Shown here piece by piece: positions 16,217 to 24,178 of a stretch of DNA of 64,000 bases (the first letter of the stretch is position 1; every line of letters begins with the position of its first letter). The stretch is from Gordonia sp. UBA5067 (GTDB lineage Bacteria; Actinomycetota; Actinomycetes; Mycobacteriales; Mycobacteriaceae): positions 1 to 64,000 of the forward strand of contig NZ_DIAX01000073.1 of NCBI RefSeq assembly GCF_002414845.1, given 5' to 3'. A program made the translations under genes and the position numbers. Below the pieces are notes generated by a model, which worked only from the letters and a program-made list of their open reading frames with translations, was not told the origin of the DNA and searched no databases.

Positions 16217-18514
16217 TTGGCGGCGGGACTCGCGGGGTGGATCGGGTTCCTCGTGCTGCTTGTGATCGCGGTGCTCACCGTCTGGGACCAGGTACCGCCC
16301 TCGCCGGTGCCGGCCGACGCCCCGCCTGGGCAGTTCTCCGCCGAGCGAGCGCAGCGGAAGATCGAGAAGTTCGCCGCCAAACCTCACCCGATCGGGACCG
16401 CCGAGCATGCTCGGGTGCGCGACTACCTCGTCGACCAGTTGCGCAGCCTCGGCCTCGACCCGCACCTGCACGAATCGACGGGCATCGTCGATCCGGGGGG
16501 GAGCGGGACGGCCGGGCTCATCCGGGCGGCACGCGTCCAGAACATCGTCGCCGTGATCAAGGGGACGGCACCGCGTGGGCAGATCCTGCTGACCGCGCAT
16601 TACGATTCGGTCCCCACCGGGCCCGGGGCAAACGATGATGGCGTGGGGGTCGCCACCATTCTCGAGGTTGCCCGGGCATTGACGCAGGGGTCTTTCGCGC
16701 CGCGCAATGACATCGTGCTGCTGATCACCGATGGTGAGGAGAGCGGATTGCTCGGCGCCGAGGCATTCGTTCACGATCATCGCGCCGGTGTCGACCACGC
16801 CGTTGTCCTCAATCACGAAGCCCGCGGCGCAGGCGGGCCGGTCATCATGTTCCGGGCCGCGCCCGGAGCCAAGGCGCTGACCCGGCTGTACGCCGATGTC
16901 GCGCCGTATCCGTCGGGGAATTCAACCACTGCATCGCTCTTCAAGCTCATCCCCAATAACACCGACTTCAGCGTGTTCCACGCTGCCGGTTTCACCGGGA
17001 TGGACTTCGCGTATGTCGGCCGGGGGGCGTACTACCACTCGTCCCTGGATTCGCCGTCGAATGTCGGGCGCCGGTCCATGCAGCAGATGGGCGACAACAC
17101 GCTGGCGCTGGTGCGCGCGCTGGTCGGTGCGGACTTGACCGAGTACACCGTGCCGACCGGTGATGCTGTCTATTTCAACGTGCCACCCCGGCTGATGGTC
17201 CATTTCAGTGCCGGGTGGGCGTGGGTGCTGGTGGTGCTCGCGGTTCTGCTGGTGATCGGGCTGGTCGCATTCGCCAGGATCCGGCGGGTGGTGATGCTCC
17301 GGCAGGTGGTCGGCGGATGCGTAGCGGTCCTGTTCCTGGTGGCCGCGGTTGTGTTCGCCGGATCCGCCTATTGGGCGGCGCTGAAGTGGATCGAGCCCGG
17401 GTTCCGCCGCCTCCTCGTCGACAGCCCGTGGGAGCCGCGTTGGCTGCAGATCGGGGCGGTGGTGGTGGGCGGCCTGGTGCTGGGGGTCTGGTACATCGTG
17501 GTGCGGCGACTAGGGGTGTGGGCCCTGTGGCTGGCCGCGCTGGTTCTGGTGACGCTGTTGGGCGTTCTCGGCGTCGCCCTTTCCCCGCAGCTCGCCCCAG
17601 TCCTGGTGCCGGCACCCTTTGCGGCATTGGGTGGCTGGGTCGCGTTGGCCGCGCCCAAGCCGGTCTGGCGGGCGGTGGCGCTGACGCTCGGCCTGGTCCC
17701 GGCCGCGGTCCTGATACTCGCCACCGGGTGGATGGCATCCGATTTGGGGATGGGGTACGGCATGTATCTGTCGCTCCCGCTGATCGTGCTGGCCCTCCTG
17801 TTGATGCTTCCACTGGTGGCGCGGCCGCAAATCCGGTGGCGCCGAGCGGCGGTGTTCCCGGCGGGCGCCGCAGTCGTAGTGGTCGTGGTCTCCGGCTTGG
17901 GTGTCGCGGCGAACACGCCGTCTGCGGCCCGGCCCGGCCGGGTCGAGTTGGCCTACATTCTCGATGCCGATTCTGGCCGCGCGGCCTGGGTGGTGCCGAT
18001 GACATCGGAGAAGTCGCCGGCACTGAGCTCCTGGGCGTCGGGCTACGTGGGCCCGGCGATCACCGATAATCCGGCCCCCGAACCCGCCGCGCCGCGCGCC
18101 CGAGTCGGTCCGGCCAGTCCCGCCGCGCTGGTTCCACCACAGTTGAGAGTGGTCGGCGACGTCACCGCCGGTGCCATTCGCACGCTGAAACTGGTCCTGA
18201 CCTCGCCGCGTGGGGCGGAGGGTATCGTGCTGGTCGCCGACGACCCCGATGGGCGGGTGTCGAGGATCGCCGTCGAGGGTCGTGCGGTCACCCCCAAGGC
18301 ACAGAATGGAATGGTCGGCATCAACGTGCAAGGCGGACGCGGTCCGGTGGAGGTGGAGTTGCACTTCGCCGCCGGCGGCCCGTTGCGTGTTCGGCTGGCC
18401 GACTTCGACCGGCTTCCCGCAGCCCTCGCCGGCCTGCCCGGCTACACCCCGCCGCCGGACGATCTCTACCTCGGCTACAGCAGGAGGACGGTAGTCGCTT
18501 CGCACCTGTTTTGA
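16217..18514 (+). CDS. M28-family zinc aminopeptidase with C-terminal membrane domain
   Basis: A 765-residue membrane-anchored M28 peptidase. One N-terminal helix (LAGWIGFLVLLVIAVLTVW) leads to an exported catalytic domain. Zinc ligands visible are H128 and D130 (TAHYDS), D140 (GANDD), E174 and E175 (DGEESG). About eight to nine further helices span residues 330-580, and an extracytoplasmic beta-rich tail follows. The layout recalls M28 proteins of the Fxna/vacuolar type. The TTG at 16217 is the first canonical start in frame but has no ribosome site, so the true start may lie upstream (see findings). Substrate unknown. Confidence 0.85.
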   Translation: MAAGLAGWIGFLVLLVIAVLTVWDQVPPSPVPADAPPGQFSAERAQRKIEKFAAKPHPIGTAEHARVRDYLVDQLRSLGLDPHLHESTGIVDPGGSGTAGLIRAARVQNIVAVIKGTAPRGQILLTAHYDSVPTGPGANDDGVGVATILEVARALTQGSFAPRNDIVLLITDGEESGLLGAEAFVHDHRAGVDHAVVLNHEARGAGGPVIMFRAAPGAKALTRLYADVAPYPSGNSTTASLFKLIPNNTDFSVFHAAGFTGMDFAYVGRGAYYHSSLDSPSNVGRRSMQQMGDNTLALVRALVGADLTEYTVPTGDAVYFNVPPRLMVHFSAGWAWVLVVLAVLLVIGLVAFARIRRVVMLRQVVGGCVAVLFLVAAVVFAGSAYWAALKWIEPGFRRLLVDSPWEPRWLQIGAVVVGGLVLGVWYIVVRRLGVWALWLAALVLVTLLGVLGVALSPQLAPVLVPAPFAALGGWVALAAPKPVWRAVALTLGLVPAAVLILATGWMASDLGMGYGMYLSLPLIVLALLLMLPLVARPQIRWRRAAVFPAGAAVVVVVVSGLGVAANTPSAARPGRVELAYILDADSGRAAWVVPMTSEKSPALSSWASGYVGPAITDNPAPEPAAPRARVGPASPAALVPPQLRVVGDVTAGAIRTLKLVLTSPRGAEGIVLVADDPDGRVSRIAVEGRAVTPKAQNGMVGINVQGGRGPVEVELHFAAGGPLRVRLADFDRLPAALAGLPGYTPPPDDLYLGYSRRTVVASHLF

Positions 18515-18542
18515 CAGCGAAGGGTGCTCGCCCCGGTAGCCT
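18511..18542 (+). promoter_or_regulatory. Candidate promoter for second plsC
   Basis: TTGACA at 18511-18516 and TAGCCT at 18537-18542, with a long 20-nt spacer, precede the gene at 18563 by 20 nt. GAGAGGAG then provides the ribosome site. The -10 is the better-supported half. Confidence 0.4.
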
Positions 18543-18562
18543 GATGGTGGAGAGGAGCCCCG

Positions 18563-19345
18563 ATGGAGCCGGTCTACCGCACGCTTGAGCTGATTGCCTT
18601 TGGGCTGCGCGGCGTCCAGGGGCTGCGCATCGACCGTCGCGGCAGCGACAACATACCGGCCTCGGGCGGGGCGGTTCTCGCGATCAACCACACCGGCTAC
18701 CTCGACTTTCTGGCCGTCGCACTCGGGGTGGAGGCGCGCGGGCGACGCATCCGGTTCATGATCAAGTCGGAGATGATGGATATCGCGATCATGCGGTTCC
18801 TCATCAACCACACCAAGACCGTTCCGGTCGACCGTTCCGCTGGACATGAGGCGTACGCGACGGCGGTCGATTCCCTGCGTTCTGGCGAGTTGCTCGGGGT
18901 CTATCCGGAGGCGACGATCAGTCGCAGCTTTGAGATCAAGGAGTTGAAGTCCGGTGCGGTCCGGATGGCCGCGGCCGCGGGAGTGCCGGTCATCCCGGTG
19001 ATCTGTTGGGGCGCCCACCGCGTGTGGACGAAGGGCGGGATCCGGAAGATCGGTTACACCAGGTTTCCCGTCGTCCTCGAGTACGGGTCGCCCATCGACG
19101 TTTCCGGCGTCGCGCTCGACTCGACTGCGTCCGTCGACGAGAAGGTGTCGCAGGTTCGTGAAACGATGAGCACGATGCTGCACGCGATCCAAGACGAGTA
19201 CCCGCACCCGGCCGGCGAGCCGTGGGTGCCGGCCCGGCTCGGTGGTTCCGCGCCGACGGCCGATGAGGCCAAGGTGATCGAGGACGACGAGGCGGCCCGC
19301 AAGGCGGCCCTGCGCGCCGCCAAGCGCGAGTCAGGGCGCGGGTGA
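18563..19345 (+). CDS. 1-acylglycerol-3-phosphate acyltransferase-like (PlsC family), copy 2
   Basis: A 260-residue PlsC-type acyltransferase, clearly paralogous to the gene at 14038. Both begin MEPVY and share INHTGYLDF (HxxxxD), VYPEATISRSFEIK and a WVPARLGG segment before a charged tail. AGAGGAG lies upstream of the ATG. Its stop overlaps the GTG start of the HAD gene, so they are translationally coupled. It probably acylates a lipid precursor at the membrane. Retention of two copies suggests different acyl or acceptor preferences, which is inference. It matches the Rv3814c-Rv3816c series. Confidence 0.9.
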   Translation: MEPVYRTLELIAFGLRGVQGLRIDRRGSDNIPASGGAVLAINHTGYLDFLAVALGVEARGRRIRFMIKSEMMDIAIMRFLINHTKTVPVDRSAGHEAYATAVDSLRSGELLGVYPEATISRSFEIKELKSGAVRMAAAAGVPVIPVICWGAHRVWTKGGIRKIGYTRFPVVLEYGSPIDVSGVALDSTASVDEKVSQVRETMSTMLHAIQDEYPHPAGEPWVPARLGGSAPTADEAKVIEDDEAARKAALRAAKRESGRG

Positions 19346-20214
19346 ACGGTTCCTTCCCGGGCCCGGTCGCCCCGTCGCTCATCGCCAGTGACGTCGACGG
19401 CACCTTGCTCGATGATCAGAACACGGTGACGGCGGCGACGGTTGCCGCGATCACCAACGCCGTCCGCTCGGGCGTCGACCTGGTGCTGGCGACGGGGCGT
19501 CCGCCGCGCTGGATCGCCGAGGTGACCGACCAGTTGGTTGTCCCGGACGACCTGGTGGGGGTGCGCCCCGGCGGATCGTTGGTGCGCTACGCGGTGTGCG
19601 CGAACGGGGCGATAGTTTACGACGTGGCGAACGACCGGATCCTGCACGCCGCACAGCTCGAGGTCCCAAGGCTGCGCAAGCTGGTAGAGATCCTTGAGGC
19701 AGTGCTCCCCGAGGCCGGCCTGGCCGCCGAGCGCGCCGGCGCTTCGGCGCACGATGCGGCGACGCGGCCGTTCGTCGCCACCACCGGGTACCAGCACGCG
19801 TGGCTCAACCCCGATCACGAACTCGTCGAGGATGTCGATATCTCCGACGAACCAGCGGTGAAACTGCTGGCCCGCGAACCGCAGATGCGCAGCGAGCAGA
19901 TGGCCGAATTGCTCATCCCCGCCGTCGGCGACTTGGCGGAGGTCACCTTCTCGACCAGCAACGGCTTGATTGAGTTGTCCGTCCCCCAGACGCACAAGGC
20001 GTCGGGCCTGGCGCGGCTCGCTGAACTGTCGGGGTTGCCCACCGAAGCGGTCATCGCATTTGGCGACATGCCCAACGACATTGAGATGCTGCGCTGGGCG
20101 TCGCACGGCGCGGCCATGGCGCACGGGCATCCGGCGGCGATCGCGGCGGCCGACGAGGTTGCGCCGACCAACAACGACGACGGCGTCGCGAAGGTGCTGA
20201 ATCGCTACTTCTGA
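19342..20214 (+). CDS. HAD-superfamily hydrolase, Cof-type (Rv3813c-like)
   Basis: A 290-residue haloacid-dehalogenase phosphatase. Motif I is SDVDGTLLDD with the nucleophile and acid aspartates, motif II is in LATGRPP, and the late motif is AFGDMPNDIEML binding magnesium. A large cap domain lies between them, as in Cof/YbiV-type enzymes acting on sugar phosphates. Its GTG overlaps the acyltransferase stop. The same acyltransferase-HAD order occurs in M. tuberculosis. It ends 3 nt before a 22-nt repeat array. Substrate unknown. Confidence 0.92.
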   Translation: MNGSFPGPVAPSLIASDVDGTLLDDQNTVTAATVAAITNAVRSGVDLVLATGRPPRWIAEVTDQLVVPDDLVGVRPGGSLVRYAVCANGAIVYDVANDRILHAAQLEVPRLRKLVEILEAVLPEAGLAAERAGASAHDAATRPFVATTGYQHAWLNPDHELVEDVDISDEPAVKLLAREPQMRSEQMAELLIPAVGDLAEVTFSTSNGLIELSVPQTHKASGLARLAELSGLPTEAVIAFGDMPNDIEMLRWASHGAAMAHGHPAAIAAADEVAPTNNDDGVAKVLNRYF

Positions 20215-20217
20215 TCG

Positions 20218-20297
20218 TCGAGTGGGCACCTCACTTGCGTCGAGTGGGCACCCCGCTTCTGTCGAGTGGGCACCCCGCTTCTGTCGAGTGGGCACCT
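20218..20297. repeat. 22-nt tandem repeat array B (3.6 units)
   Basis: Units start at 20218, 20240, 20262 and 20284 (last partial). Each begins TCGAGTGGGCACC; the remaining ~9 nt vary (TCACTTGCG, then CCGCTTCTG twice). The invariant core and the 22-nt period are shared with array A at 14821. It lies after the HAD gene stop, upstream of the SpoIID-type gene. Confidence 0.95.
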
Positions 20298-20361
20298 AAA
20301 CGCGGGCGCCAGGGCTGTTAACTCGTGACCGGGTTGTGACCGGGGGAGCTTGTGGGCCCTT

Positions 20362-20408
20362 AGTCCCATTCACTACAGTCACATGAGTCTCATTAGTCAC
20401 ATTTGACT
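20362..20408. promoter_or_regulatory. Cluster of AGTCNCAT direct repeats, candidate operator
   Basis: Four copies of AGTCNCAT begin at 20362, 20377, 20386 and 20395, spaced 15, 9 and 9 nt. The last copy is part of an inverted repeat AGTCA-CATT-TGACT (20395-20408). The cluster lies 70-115 nt upstream of the SpoIID/LytB gene, a plausible position for a transcription-factor site. Confidence 0.45.
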
Positions 20409-20476
20409 CACGCTGACGGCGCCGGGAGCGATAGCGAGCGCGCCCGATTTGCTGGGTACGGCGCGGAAGGGCAGTC

Positions 20477-22018
20477 ATGCGACAGGTTCGGAAGAAGGTC
20501 GTGTCCGCAGCCCTGGCGCCGGTTCTCGTCGTCGGCGGCATCGCCGCCGTCGTCGCCACCGCCGCCACCGTCACCTCGGTGACGCTGACCGCCGGAGCAG
20601 ATGTGAATCTCAGCGGCAGGGGTCACGGCCACGGTCGCGGAATGGGACAGTGGGGCGCGCTCGGCTACGCCAAGAGGGGTTGGCCGGCCGAGAAGATCTT
20701 GCGCCACTACTACGGCGGCACCACCGCGGGGAAGGCGGACAAACCCGAGGTCTCGGTGATTCTCACCAAGCAGTCCTCGGTGAATGTGCGCGCGGACGCC
20801 GGGCTGCGAGTCGGTGGCCAGACAGTGGCTCCCGGGCAGGCCGTGCGCCTGGCCGGGACCACGGCCACCATCACGTCCGGCTGTAACGGTGCCGTCGTAG
20901 CGTCGGTGCCGCTCGGCGCCAGCCCCTTTGTCGACCCGATCAACCCCGCACCGAGCCGCCCGGCAACCGAACTGCTGAAGCTCTGCAGCAACGGTGCCGT
21001 CTATCGCGGAGGCCTCGGCCTCGTCGACGGCAAAGTGGTCAACCGTCTCCACGTCGACGACTACGTCAAGGGCGTGATCCCCCGCGAGAGTCTGCCGCGC
21101 TGGGCCGACGAAGGCGGTGCCGAAGCGTTGAAGGCCCAGGCGGTGGCCGCGCGCACCTATGCGCTCGCCGCACTGGCCAAGGGCAAGAAGATCGACGACA
21201 CGATGAACTCGCAGGTCTACGGCGGCGTATCGGGGGAGGACCCGCGCACCAACATTGCCGCCGATGCGACCGCCGGACAGATCCTGCTGGCCGGCGGTGT
21301 GCCCGCGTTCACCGAATTCTCCGCATCGACCGGCGGTTACACCGCCGGCGGCAACTTTCCGGCCGTGCAGGACGAGGGCGACACCGTTTCCCCGGCACAT
21401 ACCTGGACGGCGACGGTGAGTGCGGACAGCGTCGGACGGGCATTCGGCGTCGGCGGGCTCAAATCGCTCGAGGTTACGCAGGCCAATGGGCTGGGCCCCG
21501 ACTTCGGTCGGGCCCTCAAGGTCAGGGCGATTGGTTCGGGCGGAACCAAGGAGATCACCGGCGAGGAAGCGCGGACCCTGCTGAAGCTGAAGTCGGCCTG
21601 GTTCTCGATCGCCGGGCAGACCACCAAGCCGCAGATCGTCGCACCACCCACCGGGCCGGGGGCCGGCGTCGGGGCACCGGGACCGCTGGAGAACTTCGAC
21701 CTCGGGTCCCTGCTGCGCGGCGTCGCCGACAACGTCCGCTTCGACCAGGGCACCATCGACCGACTGCTCGGCGCGGCCGGCACTGCGTTCGCCGCCAAGC
21801 AGACGGCGCTCGGCGGCCGGCGGTCGCCACTGGGCCAGCCGCTGGGTGTGCCGGCGCTGACCGAGGATGGTCGGGGCGTGCAACAACGCTTCCAGCGAGG
21901 GGTGATGCTCTATACGCCCCAGACCGGGGCGGTCGCCCTGTCTCCCCGCGGTCTCCGGGCGTTCAACAAGCGCGGCGGCCTCGTTGCGCTGGGGTTCCCG
22001 CGGGTCGACGCGATCTGA
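20477..22018 (+). CDS. Secreted SpoIID/LytB-domain protein with LGFP-like C-terminus
   Basis: A 513-residue exported protein. The signal/anchor is VVSAALAPVLVVGGIAAVVATAA. It is followed by a glycine/histidine stretch (GRGHGHGRGMGQWGALGYAK) and a SpoIID/LytB domain at about 190-300 (VKGVIPRESLPRW then EALKAQAVAARTYAL). The C-terminal ~60 residues look like an LGFP repeat (PLGVPALTEDGRGVQQRFQR, ending LVALGFPR), a module found on cell-wall proteins of this order. SpoIID proteins cleave peptidoglycan glycan strands in spore formers; the activity in non-sporulating actinobacteria is unproven. GGAAGG precedes the ATG. Confidence 0.85.
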   Translation: MRQVRKKVVSAALAPVLVVGGIAAVVATAATVTSVTLTAGADVNLSGRGHGHGRGMGQWGALGYAKRGWPAEKILRHYYGGTTAGKADKPEVSVILTKQSSVNVRADAGLRVGGQTVAPGQAVRLAGTTATITSGCNGAVVASVPLGASPFVDPINPAPSRPATELLKLCSNGAVYRGGLGLVDGKVVNRLHVDDYVKGVIPRESLPRWADEGGAEALKAQAVAARTYALAALAKGKKIDDTMNSQVYGGVSGEDPRTNIAADATAGQILLAGGVPAFTEFSASTGGYTAGGNFPAVQDEGDTVSPAHTWTATVSADSVGRAFGVGGLKSLEVTQANGLGPDFGRALKVRAIGSGGTKEITGEEARTLLKLKSAWFSIAGQTTKPQIVAPPTGPGAGVGAPGPLENFDLGSLLRGVADNVRFDQGTIDRLLGAAGTAFAAKQTALGGRRSPLGQPLGVPALTEDGRGVQQRFQRGVMLYTPQTGAVALSPRGLRAFNKRGGLVALGFPRVDAI

Positions 22019-22034
22019 GTCGGGACGGCTTCAC

Positions 22035-22760
22035 CTACCGGTAGCGGCAGGCGAAGAAATAGAACTGACCGTCGCGTTGAACGGCATAGTCCATGGTGCT
22101 CCACAAACGATGGCTGGCGTCGGGCATGGCCTCGCGATGATGGGCGAGGTGCGCGATGGTCCCCGGTGGCAGGGTTGCCTCGGCGACGAACGGCAGGGGG
22201 GGCAGGACTCCGCCGGAGAACCATCGGTCGAGGTCGGTGTCGCCCTCGCCGGCGGCGAATAGCAGACAGCGATTCGCGGGTGGCGAGCCGTCGGTGAAGG
22301 TGACCGAGTTGAGCGCCAGAGTCCAATCCGGGATGGACGACAGCGCCGTGCACGTCTCGCTGGCGATCGCGTCTTCGCGCTTGGCGACGTCATGCGCGTC
22401 GGCGCTGGGGGCGGCCGCCATCTCCGCGGCCGGTGGAATCACCTGCCGCCCGGTCGCGGAGTCGACGATGCGCGGGTCCCCCCCGTCGCGAAACAGGTGC
22501 AGATCTGACCCGACCGGCAGCGCCCACACGTCGATCAGCGCCGGTTCGAGGCTGCAGACGTCGTTGTAGTCGGCGACCCGCCAGTATTCAGTGTTGGTGA
22601 GGTGTTCGTCGGCGTCGATGTCACTCATGATTCGCCACCCGTTGTCCAGGGGATTCTGTGCGGCTTCACGCACCATCCGCTGTATCCGGCCATCCCCGGA
22701 CAGGACGTGTGTCGTTACCAGGCAAGCCCCCGCGTTGGGGATGAACTCGATCGGCGCCAT
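22035..22760 (-). CDS. DUF2185 / immunity-protein-like domain protein
   Basis: A 241-residue soluble protein. Its N-terminal ~85 residues (CLVTTHVLSGDGRIQRMVRE, then NGWRIMSDIDADEHL) match my recollection of DUF2185, a fold shared with SMI1/Imm33-type immunity proteins. The C-terminal half contains WTLALNSVTFTDG and a LPPLPFVAEATLPPGTIAHL segment and is not recognised. The start at 22760 is chosen because TAGGAT (22768-22773, minus strand) lies 7 nt upstream, giving leaderless spacing. It converges on the SpoIID gene with 16 nt between stops. No toxin gene is visible next to it. Confidence 0.65.
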   Translation of the reverse strand: MAPIEFIPNAGACLVTTHVLSGDGRIQRMVREAAQNPLDNGWRIMSDIDADEHLTNTEYWRVADYNDVCSLEPALIDVWALPVGSDLHLFRDGGDPRIVDSATGRQVIPPAAEMAAAPSADAHDVAKREDAIASETCTALSSIPDWTLALNSVTFTDGSPPANRCLLFAAGEGDTDLDRWFSGGVLPPLPFVAEATLPPGTIAHLAHHREAMPDASHRLWSTMDYAVQRDGQFYFFACRYR

Positions 22761-22767
22761 GAACCCA

Positions 22768-22773
22768 ATCCTA
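22768..22773 (-). promoter_or_regulatory. -10 hexamer (TAGGAT), leaderless-type
   Basis: On the minus strand TAGGAT ends 7 nt before the ATG at 22760. Confidence 0.5.
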
Positions 22774-22952
22774 GATCGGTCGCGATGGTCGTGACGTGCA
22801 CAACCGCAACCGATGGGAACAACGGCCACCGCGACTCTGGCGGGGATCGCAGCGGGTGGCGACGCTGGTGGGCAGTGGCTCGGATCGGCGCAATCTGACG
22901 TTGGGACACCCGAGGGCGTCTCCGCGATGCGTCATTCTGAGGTTCGGTCGGA

Positions 22953-22958
22953 TACCCT
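22953..22958 (+). promoter_or_regulatory. -10 hexamer (TACCCT) for glf
   Basis: TACCCT ends 8 nt before the first of two consecutive GTG codons at 22967 and 22970. No Shine-Dalgarno is visible. It would drive the glf-to-aftB unit. Confidence 0.5.
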
Positions 22959-22960
22959 GA

Positions 22961-24169
<1,209 letters not shown>

Positions 24170-24178
24170 GAGAGTCAC

